Positions 27,926 to 37,721 of a stretch of DNA of 64,000 nucleotides are shown here, piece by piece (the first letter of the stretch is position 1; each line of letters opens with the position of its first letter). Both the position numbers and the translations under genes were made by a program. The stretch covers positions 992,001 to 1,056,000 of the forward strand of contig NZ_AP019547.1 in NCBI RefSeq assembly GCF_013168275.1. Reading direction: 5' to 3'. The notes under the pieces are model-generated. The model had not been told where the DNA came from. It ran no database searches and saw only the letters and a list, made by a program, of their open reading frames with translations. Source of the stretch: Candidatus Nitrotoga sp. AM1P. GTDB taxonomy: Bacteria > Pseudomonadota > Gammaproteobacteria > Burkholderiales > Gallionellaceae.

Positions 27926-28710
27926 TTTAACCTCTAGAGTAAATGTAAATCCTTTTTTATGACACTAATCTACAGTGAGTCAATTAGTCAAGACAATTAA
28001 TGAGTCGAATTTTAAGAGAGTAATTAATCAATACCGCAGAATACCGCTACCCCGTTTGCACTTCTAATTATACTCAATTTTTATTCGTTGAATTAACGTT
28101 ATAAATGCAACGATTGATAGATAGCTCAGCCGAGCCTGCATACGTTGTCGTTTTTAATATTTAAAGATATATTCAGTAATTGCCTGACAGCCTCGGCACG
28201 AATTTTGTAACGATAAAACACAGTACTTGCCTAAACTTCTTGAACTATTAGCCGACAATAAATTCATGCTGGACAACGTTTAATTTCACAGCAAATAGCA
28301 AAAAATAAACTGACCCATAACACGAAATAGATAACTACCGAGCGATAATGAAGTGAGTTATCATACTTATGAATCCTAACTATTTCACCGTCATTATGGA
28401 TAAGTGATTACATTATCTTAAGAACAACACAATTATTGGATCCATATTTTAGAAAGTTATAAATAGTTACAGCTTTGTTCTATATCAACCGCAATGCAAC
28501 AAGGACTTCACTACGAACTCGCGCATTACTAAATGCCAAGCTAGAGGAAGTTTTCCACCTTATTCTACTTATCATCCCGCTTGAATTTCACTGATAATTC
28601 AACTTAGAAACAATAAATTGTAATGGTAAAAAACATGTTACTAAACTAATTAGTAAAAATAAAATTAAACCTCCTGTCAATTGAAGTTAGACAAAACCTA
28701 AAAATCAAAA
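27926..28710. other. Long AT-rich leader region upstream of bcsB
   Basis: About 785 bases between divergent usp and bcsB. No gene was recognised. It holds a perfect short palindrome TTACTAA-ACTAA-TTAGTAA (about 28638-28656) and a wider pair GATAACT / AGTTATC near 28330-28360, either of which could be an operator. No Shine-Dalgarno sequence is seen immediately before the bcsB ATG. The bcsBZC promoter is expected here, but no element could be assigned with confidence. Confidence 0.45.
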
Positions 28711-30993
28711 ATGAAAGTTTCTGTGATTGCCAACCTCAACCAATCTTTAGTGCTGCTCACAACTCTTTGTTTAAGCTTCTCGTCTCTTTCATGGGCCGCA
28801 CAAATAGATCCACCTGTCCTCGTGCCAAAGACAGAAACCCCAACAATTCCCAGCCGCCAGTCAGTATTAACCATGAAGGACATCGGCGCTTCCCGCCCAA
28901 TCGAATTGAAAGGCGTGAACAGTAGTGCCTATCTTTCTTTGGGTGTGCGGCTGGATGAGGTCGTCACCAAGGCCAAACTGCATCTAAACTACACACTATC
29001 TCCCGCACTGCTACCAAATATCTCTCATCTCAAGGTATATCTGAACGATGAAGTGTTAGCTACGTTACCAGTGACCAAAGAAAATCCGACTGGCCCACAA
29101 AAACTTGATGTTGATCTTGATCCCCGTTTCTTTACTGACTTTAACAAACTGCACTTGCAATTCATCGGTCATTACACCAATGATTGCGAATTTCCTCTCC
29201 ACTCCAGCTTGTGGGCCAACATTAGCAACATGAGCACGCTGGAAATAAATTTGCAATCAATCGCTCTACGCAACGATCTTGCTCTGCTGCCAGCTCCCTT
29301 CTTCGATCAACGAGACAATCGCTTACTTAACCTGCCTTTCGTATTTGCCACCCAACCCTCTCTAAGTTCATTGCGAGCAGCGGGCGGTATCGCCTCCTGG
29401 TTTGGTGCTTTGGCGAGCTATCGCGGTGCCCGCTTTCCAGCCTATTTGAATCGTCTGCCAGAACGCTATGGCGTGGTTTTCGTGACCAATGACGAACGAC
29501 CAGAATTTCTTGCTAAATATCCCAAAGTGGACGCACCAACCATCTCTCTGATGCAACATCCGGAAAATCCTACAGGCAAGCTACTCCTCATCCTTGGTCG
29601 TAATGCTGCCGACCTGCAGCTAGCTGCAGATGCCTTGGTTCTGGGCAAAGCTGTCATGACTGGCACTTCAATTACCGTCAAGACACTGGAATATCCACCG
29701 CGTCGTGTCGCTTACGATGCGCCTAACTGGCTGCAATCAGGCCGTCCCATACCATTGGGACAACTCGTCAATAGCCCGGCCGACCTACAGCGCCAGGGGC
29801 AGCCTCTCGAACCAATTCTCATCAACGCCCGCTTGCCAGCCGATCTGTTTACCTGGGAAGTGAAGGGAGTACCGATTGACCTCAAATACCGTTACACGCC
29901 ACCGGCAGAACAAGGCGATGCCAATCTGAGAATTGAAATAAACGACCAATTTATCGAAGCAATACCGCTGCTGTCCGGCGCAGGAACCCGAGAACAGAAC
30001 CGCCTGATACTGCCTCTTCTGGATGATGGTTCCTTGCGGGAGCAAAGCGGAGTGGTAATCCCCGCTTTCCACCTGGGCAGCAATAACCAACTACAGTTTT
30101 CATTTTCCATTCCTTTCAGTGATAACGGTCGCTGCAAATCTTCACCTCAAGGAAACATGCGCGCGGCAATCGATCCAGATTCAACTTTAGATTTAAGCCA
30201 TTTATACCACTATGCAGCGATGCCAAACTTGGCATTTTTCGCTAATAGTGGATTTCCGTTCACCAAGTACGCCGACCTCGCCGAGACCGCGATCGTCATC
30301 CCCGATCAGCCTAACACCTTTGACATGGAAGCTATGTTCGCTTTACTAGGCCATATGGGCCGTTCCACCGGAGTTCCCGCTCTACACTTCAAACTCCTAC
30401 AGACAAAATCCGTACAAGACGCAAAAAATTTAGATCTGCTGGTGATTGCCAGCGGTGCCAACAAAGATCTTCTCGCGAGTTGGGGCAAATCCCTTCCTGC
30501 CCTTCTGGAAGCAGGAAGCCGCACCTTTGCGCCTTTGGGCAAAGCCATGGATATGGCTTATGAATGGTTCGGACTGAGTGATAACAAAACATCCAAATCT
30601 GGAGAAGGCACCATACTTCTTGGCTCCGGACCTTTGGCTGCCCTCATCGGCTTTGAATCACCGCTCAGCCCGTCACGTAGTGTCATCGCCCTTACTTCCA
30701 ATACCCCCACAGCTTTGACCTCGGCTCTTGATGCCCTGAATGATGGCGGGAAAGTTCAATACATCCGCGGTGACCTCGCTTTAATGCGTGGCGAAAGTGT
30801 CGAGAGCTTTCGCGTTAATAATGTGTATTACATAGGCGAATTACCGTGGTGGCGCTGGATATGGTTCCACTTGAATCACCACCCACTGCTCCTGACTGCT
30901 ATCGGCGTCGCAATCGGCCTTTTTGTTGCCCTACTTGCCTTTGGTGCCCTACGTAATCTGGCTACCAAACGACTCGGTCAACACAAGAAATAA
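28711..30993 (+). CDS. bcsB: Cellulose synthase periplasmic subunit BcsB
   Basis: 760 residues. Signal peptide (about residues 1-30, ending LSFSSLSWA), then the large periplasmic region with two carbohydrate-binding and two flavodoxin-like domains (for example TNDCEFPLHSSLWANIS and NGRCKSSPQGNMRAAIDPDS), and one C-terminal membrane helix (HHPLLLTAIGVAIGLFVALL) that docks onto BcsA. BcsB guides the nascent glucan through the periplasm and is needed for BcsA activity. It is unusual that bcsA is not next to bcsB but lies in the opposing operon at 37722-40289. bcsZ follows 10 bp after its stop. Confidence 0.95.
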   Translation: MKVSVIANLNQSLVLLTTLCLSFSSLSWAAQIDPPVLVPKTETPTIPSRQSVLTMKDIGASRPIELKGVNSSAYLSLGVRLDEVVTKAKLHLNYTLSPALLPNISHLKVYLNDEVLATLPVTKENPTGPQKLDVDLDPRFFTDFNKLHLQFIGHYTNDCEFPLHSSLWANISNMSTLEINLQSIALRNDLALLPAPFFDQRDNRLLNLPFVFATQPSLSSLRAAGGIASWFGALASYRGARFPAYLNRLPERYGVVFVTNDERPEFLAKYPKVDAPTISLMQHPENPTGKLLLILGRNAADLQLAADALVLGKAVMTGTSITVKTLEYPPRRVAYDAPNWLQSGRPIPLGQLVNSPADLQRQGQPLEPILINARLPADLFTWEVKGVPIDLKYRYTPPAEQGDANLRIEINDQFIEAIPLLSGAGTREQNRLILPLLDDGSLREQSGVVIPAFHLGSNNQLQFSFSIPFSDNGRCKSSPQGNMRAAIDPDSTLDLSHLYHYAAMPNLAFFANSGFPFTKYADLAETAIVIPDQPNTFDMEAMFALLGHMGRSTGVPALHFKLLQTKSVQDAKNLDLLVIASGANKDLLASWGKSLPALLEAGSRTFAPLGKAMDMAYEWFGLSDNKTSKSGEGTILLGSGPLAALIGFESPLSPSRSVIALTSNTPTALTSALDALNDGGKVQYIRGDLALMRGESVESFRVNNVYYIGELPWWRWIWFHLNHHPLLLTAIGVAIGLFVALLAFGALRNLATKRLGQHKK

Positions 30994-31003
30994 GCACCTG
31001 GTA

Positions 31004-32215
31004 ATGGAATACTTATTCGTGGATACCGGGCGCAAGGCGAGCATTTTGCTGTACCGGGGATACCAAATTCTCGCTACGCTCTGCTTCTGCTGGGGAACTG
31101 CGCAGGCAGTAACAACCGAACCCACTTGCCAGGCAGACTGGCCTGCTTGGCAAAACTTCAAGTCAGAATTCATCAACGAGGGCGGACGGGTAGTGGATGG
31201 CAGCACCCCCCGTAAACAGACCGTGTCAGAAGGGCAGGCCTATGCGCTGTTTTTCGCCTTAGTAGCCAACGATCGCAAAACCTTCGACAAGATCCTGCAA
31301 TGGACCGAAAACAACTTGGCAAATGGCGATCTCACCAGCCATCTGCCCGCGTGGCTATGGGGTCGCAGAGATGATGGCAGTTGGGGTGTGCTGGACAGCA
31401 ATCCGGCATCTGATGCCGATCTGTGGATAGTCTATGCATTGGGCGAAGCTGGCCGGCTCTGGGGCGAACGCCGCTTCGTTGCACTTTCATCACTGTTGGC
31501 CAGCCGTATCTTGCGCGAAGAAACCGCAGACCTACCTGGTTTAGGCCCCACTCTGCTGCCTGCCCCGCGCGGCTTCCAGACCGGAGTGAAAACTTGGCGC
31601 CTCAATCCCAGCTACCTGCCCATACAGCTAATGGACTGGCTAAGTAGCCGGAGTCCTGATTCCACTTGGCGGCGAATCTCGGAATCCTCCCAGCGGATCC
31701 TTTTAGAATCGGCCCCGAATGGATTTTCACCTGACTGGACAGTCTATCAGGACAGCAAAGGATTCCGAATAGATAGTGCAGGAAAAGAGAAAGGCACAGG
31801 CGGCTATAACGCCATCCGGGTTTATCTGTGGGCCGGTATGCTTGCGCCCGACGCTTCTGCCCGACCACGACTTCTTGCTGCTTTTTCCCCCATGGCCAGC
31901 TTTATCACGCGCCACGGCTACCCGCCAGAGTCTGTCAATATAATCACGGGTGAAGCCAATGGCCCAGGGCCATCAGGCTTTTCCGCCGCACTGCTACCTT
32001 TCCTGGCCGCCCGGGAAGATAGCGCTGCCCTGCAGGCACAACGCGATCGTCTGACGGCTCGCCCACCGCGGCCAGACGCCTACTATGAACAGGCGCTTTC
32101 CCTCTTTGCCCATGGCTGGATGGACGGGCGCTACCACTTCACAACAAATGGCAGCCTGCTGCTCTCTTGGCAAAAACCATGCAGCTCCGCCTCCTCCCGC
32201 TTACCTTCGCACTGA
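31004..32215 (+). CDS. bcsZ: Periplasmic endo-1,4-beta-glucanase BcsZ (GH8)
   Basis: 403 residues from ATG 31004, 10 bp after the bcsB stop; an earlier in-frame start would lie inside bcsB. After an N-terminal export signal (GYQILATLCFCWGTAQA) comes a glycoside hydrolase family 8 (alpha/alpha)6 barrel. Visible are the general-acid Glu in TVSEGQAYALFFAL, DDGSWGVLDSNPASDADLW with substrate-contacting residues, and the later Asp in SPDWTVYQDSKGF. The enzyme trims cellulose in the periplasm and is needed for good cellulose output in other bacteria. bcsC starts inside its 3' end (36-bp overlap). Confidence 0.95.
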   Translation: MEYLFVDTGRKASILLYRGYQILATLCFCWGTAQAVTTEPTCQADWPAWQNFKSEFINEGGRVVDGSTPRKQTVSEGQAYALFFALVANDRKTFDKILQWTENNLANGDLTSHLPAWLWGRRDDGSWGVLDSNPASDADLWIVYALGEAGRLWGERRFVALSSLLASRILREETADLPGLGPTLLPAPRGFQTGVKTWRLNPSYLPIQLMDWLSSRSPDSTWRRISESSQRILLESAPNGFSPDWTVYQDSKGFRIDSAGKEKGTGGYNAIRVYLWAGMLAPDASARPRLLAAFSPMASFITRHGYPPESVNIITGEANGPGPSGFSAALLPFLAAREDSAALQAQRDRLTARPPRPDAYYEQALSLFAHGWMDGRYHFTTNGSLLLSWQKPCSSASSRLPSH

Positions 32216-35200
32216 CTCTGGCTGGGTTGCTAAGTATTCCAACCCTTGCCCGTTCAGAAAATAGCGCTAGTGCCGACCTGCTGCGCAGCGCTCACATGTG
32301 GGAAGCCAAAGATCGCCCGGATTTGGCACGTGTTATGCTGGAAAAATTACTGACCATCGAATCCAATCCAGAAGTACTATTTATGCTGGGAAGCATTGAG
32401 CTACGATCAGGAAATATAAAACTTGCCGGTGAATATTTGCGTCGCCTGGAACAGCGTTATCCTCAGCACCCCAAGATTCTGGGCCTGCGCAGCCTATATC
32501 GGGTTAACACCACTGAAAAACAGACTCTGGCAAACGCACGTCTAATGGCCAGAGCCGGCAATACCAAAGAAGCTGCCAAAATTATGCGCCGGTTATTTCC
32601 GGAAGCCCCTCCTCCAGGTGAGCTCGGACTCGAATATTACCAACTCGTGAGTAGCACTGCCGCAGATCAGCAAGCAGCAAAGTCTGCTCTCAACAAGCTT
32701 TACCGGGAAACAGGAGAAGCACGCTACCGCCTTGCCTGGCTTAAGCTGCAGAGTAATCAGCGCAGCAAACAGGAAATCCTGCAGGGTTATGAATCCTTGG
32801 CCGCTGCGCCCGACGTTAACCGACAAAAATTACGCGAAAACTGGTGGGCTGCCATAAAGCGTCTCACAGCAGCACCAGCAGCATTACCCTGGGTCCGCCG
32901 CTATCTGAAAGAATTTCCGAATGACCAGAATGCCATCGAATATCTGGCAGAATTACAACAATTGCATGAGAAAGCGTTGCGCATCGCCAACGACCCTGCG
33001 GTACGTGCCCGCCAGAGTGGGATCGCTTTTCTGGAACACGAACAACTGGAAGACGCCCAGCGGGAGTTGCAAAAGTCGCTATCAAAGCGCCCCAAGGATC
33101 CCCAAGTACTGGGTAGCATGGGCTTGCTTCGCTTGCGCCAGGGACATCACGAAGAGGCTAAAAGCTGGTTTCAGCGTGCAGCCAAGGCTGAACCGGGCAG
33201 CAACAAATGGTTTGGTCTGATCCGCACTGCAAATTTCTGGGGGCAAATGAAACGGGCCGATGAACTACTCGAAGCCGGAAAGCTGGCTGAAGCACAACAA
33301 TTTGTACGACAAGCACTGAATATCGAGCCAAACAATGCTGATGGACTTGCTCTACTGGGCAATATTCTCGCCCGGGGCCAGAATCTGGCCGGTGCCGAAT
33401 CACTCTACCGTGAGGCACTCAAACGAGATGCGAGCAATACTTCAGCTATGCGCGGCCTACTTGCGCTGCTCTCCCGTAGCGAACGTCGCGATGAAGCCCA
33501 AGCGTTAATCGCCCAATTTCGCCAGAATAACCCCAAGGAAGCCAATCGATTCAACGAAAGCCAAGCCAGCTTGCTACGTGATGAAGCCGAGACATTCATC
33601 AGCGCTCACCGCCCCAGCCACGCCCTGCTGGCACTGGAAACCGCTGTACAACTCGCCCCTCGTGATGCCTGGATTCGCCATGACCTGGCAAATCTATATG
33701 AGAGTTTGGGCTTGCAGACCCTCAGTCGTCGTGTAATGGCAGAGGGTATTGCGCTGGTTCCGAACGACTCCGCCATGAACTATGCCTATGCTTTGGTACT
33801 GACTGCCCAGGAGCGGGAAATAGAAGCACTGCAGCGCTTGGCCCGTATTCCCCCGTCAGCACGTTCCAGCGCCATGAATGAACTGGAAACGCGTGCCTGG
33901 ATCAAGTTGCGCATCCGTCAGGCCACTAAGCTCCAAGCTGGCGGCAGGAAAGACGAAGCGATCCGAATGCTGCTCCTTGCCGAACAACATGCCGCAGACA
34001 ACAATCCGAGTGCAATCGAACAAGTGTCAGAAGGCTGGTTTAGCCTAGAACAACCGGCTCGCGGCCTTACCCTGATGAAACGACACCTGATTAACGCGAG
34101 ATCAGCAACGATGGACAGCCAGCTTTATTATGCCTCGTTGCTCAATCGAGCAAAACAAGATGACACACTGAACATTTTCCTGCCAGAACTACAGCAACGT
34201 CCCGACTGGAATGACAAGCAACGGGAGACTATGCTGGCAATTGAAACTGACCTTACTGCCCGGCAAATCGAGCAGCTGCTACAGCGTGGCCAAATAGCTC
34301 AAGCTCAAACTCTCGCTGCCCGGGCAGTCGTTGCAGGGCGAGCAGGCGACATTTCGACGCTGAAAGCCCAGGCTCGCCTGTTACTGGAGGCTAACGACTG
34401 GAAAGCCGCCCTGCTGATCTTGCAGGCGATACTGGACAAACATCCGGACGACTTGGAGTCACGTCTAAATCTCGCACAAGCTCACGCCCAGGCAGGAAAA
34501 AAGCAGGCTGCTCAAGAGGTGATCGATCAACTGCTGCCTCGTTTGCGTGAGAATGATGTGGACACCAAATTGTCCATTACCCGACTGGAAACTCGCCTTG
34601 GAAATATGGATCGAGCTAGAAAGATAGTGACGAAACTCCTCACCAGCAACCCCGATAATCCAGATGTTTTGATTCAGGCAGGTCGTATCGAACGCAGTGA
34701 CCGACGGTACTCTGCTGCCTTGGCTTATTTCCGCCAAGCACTGATCCTGGAAAGGCGCACTCCAGGCGCGGTAACAACCGTCGAATCAGTGCCTCTACTC
34801 GAGCTGGATCCCAAGCATCCAATGATCGGCCTAGCACCACAACCTGGTTACGCCATAGGGTATCCCAATGCAGTTAAGAATACAGACATCGCTGACAACC
34901 AAAAATCTACACCAGAGCTAGGGAAAATAGCTTTAATTCGCCCTCCCACCAGAGCAGAGGAGGAAATTACCCGTATTGAGGCCAGGCGAGATCCCCGCAT
35001 TGAAATAGGGTTCGAAAAGCTCAGCAGGAACTCTTCAAACGGCACATCCACCTATCACGGAACGGAGACTCCAATAGTCGGGTGGTGGCCGGTGGGCTAT
35101 AATGGACACGGTTTTGTCCACGTGGATCGGGTCAGTGTCAATGCAGGCCAGCTCACCCAAGACGATGCTCCTCTCTTCGGCAAGCTGGGTGTAAGGCCTT

Positions 35201-36114
35201 CTTCTCTCCCCCCTCCATTTGCGCAAAAAGCAGATGGCACCTCGGTCGGTGTGGGTTATGAGGGTGAGGCATTACGCTGGGATTTGGGCATGATCGGTAT
35301 CGGTTTTCCAGTTCAGAATATGGTCGGGGGCATTCGCAAAGGCTGGGAAGTAAACAAAGTGGACTACGCCCTTGAAATTTTCAGGCGCCCCCAAACTAAC
35401 AGCCTGCTTTCCTATGCCGGCACGCGCGACCCCGCTACAGGTGAAATCTGGGGGGGTATCGCCTATACCGGGGTTGGCGGTCGGGTGGCTCACACTTTTG
35501 GTCAATTTAATACTTTCGCCAGCGCCGAATATGGCCTATTGCGGGGCAAGAATGTACTCGATAACAATCGTCTCGCCCTGCGCATCGGTATAGACAAAGA
35601 CGTGCTGCGCCAGGAAGATAAGTGGGTCAATCTGGGACTAACCCTGACCCACTGGCGCTACAAAGAAAACGAATCCTTCTACACTTTTGGTCATGGCGGT
35701 TACTACAGCCCGCAAAGCTACACTTCAGTGAACCTGCCAGTAGAGTGGGCAGGCCGTAGCGGGAAGCTTTCTTATTTGGTGCGAGGTTCAACCTCCTTCG
35801 CCTGGACCAATGAGAAACGTATGCCTTATTACCCAACAAACAGCGCGTTGCAAAGCGATGCTATTAATATTGGCAATAACATTGACGCTGGGTTTTACCC
35901 CGGAGGTGACGGCGGTGGGAAAGGCTATTCCCTGCGGCTGGCAACCGAATACCAGATTACGCCTCACCTGGCTATTGGTGGATACCACAACATGGATCGC
36001 ACAGCTTTCTATACTCCAAACTTAACTTTCGTCTATCTGCGCTACCTGTTTAAGGCTCATTCAGAACCAGTACGCTTCCCGCCGATAACGGCCAGGCCTT
36101 ACTCCCGCTTCTGA
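32179..36114 (+). CDS. bcsC: Cellulose export protein BcsC (TPR domain and outer-membrane barrel)
   Basis: 1311 residues from ATG 32179, inside the end of bcsZ; a TTG four codons earlier also exists. Signal peptide (PLTFALTLAGLLSIPTLA), then about 900 residues of TPR repeats (for example MLGSIELRSGNIKLAGEYL, GSMGLLRLRQGHHEEAKSW, LALLGNILARGQNLAGAESL), a linker, and a C-terminal beta-barrel from about residue 970 with alternating aromatic strands, ending near LTFVYLRYLFK. BcsC spans from periplasm to outer membrane and exports the polymer. Its stop lies one base from the bcsG stop on the other strand, so the two operons collide head-on. Confidence 0.95.
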   Translation: MQLRLLPLTFALTLAGLLSIPTLARSENSASADLLRSAHMWEAKDRPDLARVMLEKLLTIESNPEVLFMLGSIELRSGNIKLAGEYLRRLEQRYPQHPKILGLRSLYRVNTTEKQTLANARLMARAGNTKEAAKIMRRLFPEAPPPGELGLEYYQLVSSTAADQQAAKSALNKLYRETGEARYRLAWLKLQSNQRSKQEILQGYESLAAAPDVNRQKLRENWWAAIKRLTAAPAALPWVRRYLKEFPNDQNAIEYLAELQQLHEKALRIANDPAVRARQSGIAFLEHEQLEDAQRELQKSLSKRPKDPQVLGSMGLLRLRQGHHEEAKSWFQRAAKAEPGSNKWFGLIRTANFWGQMKRADELLEAGKLAEAQQFVRQALNIEPNNADGLALLGNILARGQNLAGAESLYREALKRDASNTSAMRGLLALLSRSERRDEAQALIAQFRQNNPKEANRFNESQASLLRDEAETFISAHRPSHALLALETAVQLAPRDAWIRHDLANLYESLGLQTLSRRVMAEGIALVPNDSAMNYAYALVLTAQEREIEALQRLARIPPSARSSAMNELETRAWIKLRIRQATKLQAGGRKDEAIRMLLLAEQHAADNNPSAIEQVSEGWFSLEQPARGLTLMKRHLINARSATMDSQLYYASLLNRAKQDDTLNIFLPELQQRPDWNDKQRETMLAIETDLTARQIEQLLQRGQIAQAQTLAARAVVAGRAGDISTLKAQARLLLEANDWKAALLILQAILDKHPDDLESRLNLAQAHAQAGKKQAAQEVIDQLLPRLRENDVDTKLSITRLETRLGNMDRARKIVTKLLTSNPDNPDVLIQAGRIERSDRRYSAALAYFRQALILERRTPGAVTTVESVPLLELDPKHPMIGLAPQPGYAIGYPNAVKNTDIADNQKSTPELGKIALIRPPTRAEEEITRIEARRDPRIEIGFEKLSRNSSNGTSTYHGTETPIVGWWPVGYNGHGFVHVDRVSVNAGQLTQDDAPLFGKLGVRPSSLPPPFAQKADGTSVGVGYEGEALRWDLGMIGIGFPVQNMVGGIRKGWEVNKVDYALEIFRRPQTNSLLSYAGTRDPATGEIWGGIAYTGVGGRVAHTFGQFNTFASAEYGLLRGKNVLDNNRLALRIGIDKDVLRQEDKWVNLGLTLTHWRYKENESFYTFGHGGYYSPQSYTSVNLPVEWAGRSGKLSYLVRGSTSFAWTNEKRMPYYPTNSALQSDAINIGNNIDAGFYPGGDGGGKGYSLRLATEYQITPHLAIGGYHNMDRTAFYTPNLTFVYLRYLFKAHSEPVRFPPITARPYSRF

Positions 36115-36115
36115 T

Positions 36116-37681
36116 TCACAGCCCAGGCTGATAATCGATCCATGTGCCCTCAGAGCGCATCAGGTAACCGTTGTCACGCCCAATAACAACGATATCCTCG
36201 TTTTCGCTCACGAAAGGTGTACCCGGCAGATTTTGTACCCGCTCCGCCAGCGGTTTGCCGCCCGTTCCGGCAAAAGGACTGTCCGCGATAAAGTCGGCAA
36301 GAAGTGTGCTAATCGCAAAGTAACTTACTGACTTATCCACCTGCAAGGGTTGATGTGGTGCATCCCCGGATTTGCCCTTGAAGCCTACCAGTTTGATGGC
36401 GGCGGGCACCAGTGTGATCTTGGGATTGGGAATTTCACGCATACCGGATATCTGCACCTTGTCTCCCCGCAAAGCAGCACCATGTTCCGGCACTAAAATC
36501 ACCACCACCGGCCTTCCTTTGCCCTCCAGGAAAGTAATGAAACGATCAAAATCTGACATTAATTTATCCAGTCGCGGTTTGAAAGTTTCAAGACTAGAGC
36601 GTGACTTAACCCCAGAAACACGGTTTCCATCATGCAAGGCAATAGTGTTGTAATACAAGACTCGAGGCCGAACTGATGGCGGCTGGCGTGTCCACCACTC
36701 CGAGAGTAGCGGGAAATCCTCATAAATAGGAGTATCGTCAAAACTGTGCATCACTACGGGTGCGAAGCGATTGTCATCCAGTTTTACCCCGATACCGGAT
36801 GGCTCTTGTACCATACCTGCAAATTGGTCGAAGTGTCCATCATGGTTAAGCAAGCCCCGCACTTCAAAGCCGGCAGCCTCAAAATTACGGAAAAGATTGC
36901 ATTGGGACGCATCCACTTCATACAGCTTGCGGTGCGGAAGCTGACCGCAATTACTGTGAAACAAACGTAAAGCACCTGGGCCACTATAGCTGGCGGCAGT
37001 ATTAAAACGACGAAACACTACGTCAAAATGATTTAACAGGGTCGAGTTGTTTTCGCCCACATAATCCATATCGTCCCATGAAAGAGAACAGACATGCAGG
37101 AACACCACATCAAAGGGCGCAGCAGAATCTGCAATAGCTGGAAAGCTCACCCGTTTGCCCTGTTCGACGGCGTAAAAAGTTTCCAACTGGGCGGTCGGCT
37201 CCTGCTTAGGCAAAACCGTAGCGCTTCCATTCACTAACGTCGGGTGAGGAGCAACGACCGAGACAGCATTGCCACCCTGCAGACTAGCAAAGGGCGCGCT
37301 CAGGATGCCAAGAAAAGCCAGAGTGGCAAAACGTAGACGGCGACGCAACAGCAAATAAACTACTAGCAGGAGACCCAGAACAGCAATCACCCAGATATTC
37401 ACAAAGCGGCCCAGGAGTTCAAGCAAATAATCGCTACCAAACCCTGTTAAAGCTTGCTTCTGGGACAGCACGCGCGAAATCGGTGGCAACCAGGAATCAT
37501 GGTACAGCAACGCCAGCCCCACTGGAATGGCCAGCATCGCACGAATCAGGCGATGCCGAGTAGACGCCAGGGGCAGCACGAGTACAATGGCGAAGGCCAG
37601 ATTAGGAAGCCAGTGAAAGCCAATAAATCCACTGTAAAACAAGCCTAGCTTGGCAATAAAGTAAATACTCCAGTAACCCAT
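36116..37681 (-). CDS. bcsG: Cellulose phosphoethanolamine transferase BcsG
   Basis: 521 residues. About four to five N-terminal membrane helices are followed by a periplasmic alkaline-phosphatase-fold domain. Zinc-site and nucleophile regions match the family: HVCSLSWDDMDY with the Cys, SYSGPGALRLFHSNCGQLPH with the catalytic Ser, and LVPEHGAALRGDK with the Glu-His pair. BcsG moves phosphoethanolamine from phosphatidylethanolamine to cellulose, leaving diacylglycerol in the membrane. It is last in the operon dgkA-bcsE-bcsF-bcsQ-bcsA-bcsG, and the presence of dgkA at the head fits recycling of that lipid. Gap to bcsA is 40 bp. Confidence 0.95.
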   Translation of the reverse strand: MGYWSIYFIAKLGLFYSGFIGFHWLPNLAFAIVLVLPLASTRHRLIRAMLAIPVGLALLYHDSWLPPISRVLSQKQALTGFGSDYLLELLGRFVNIWVIAVLGLLLVVYLLLRRRLRFATLAFLGILSAPFASLQGGNAVSVVAPHPTLVNGSATVLPKQEPTAQLETFYAVEQGKRVSFPAIADSAAPFDVVFLHVCSLSWDDMDYVGENNSTLLNHFDVVFRRFNTAASYSGPGALRLFHSNCGQLPHRKLYEVDASQCNLFRNFEAAGFEVRGLLNHDGHFDQFAGMVQEPSGIGVKLDDNRFAPVVMHSFDDTPIYEDFPLLSEWWTRQPPSVRPRVLYYNTIALHDGNRVSGVKSRSSLETFKPRLDKLMSDFDRFITFLEGKGRPVVVILVPEHGAALRGDKVQISGMREIPNPKITLVPAAIKLVGFKGKSGDAPHQPLQVDKSVSYFAISTLLADFIADSPFAGTGGKPLAERVQNLPGTPFVSENEDIVVIGRDNGYLMRSEGTWIDYQPGL

Positions 37682-37721
37682 GAGTGCTATAGACTCCCAA
37701 AATTTATACGACCTGCAACCA

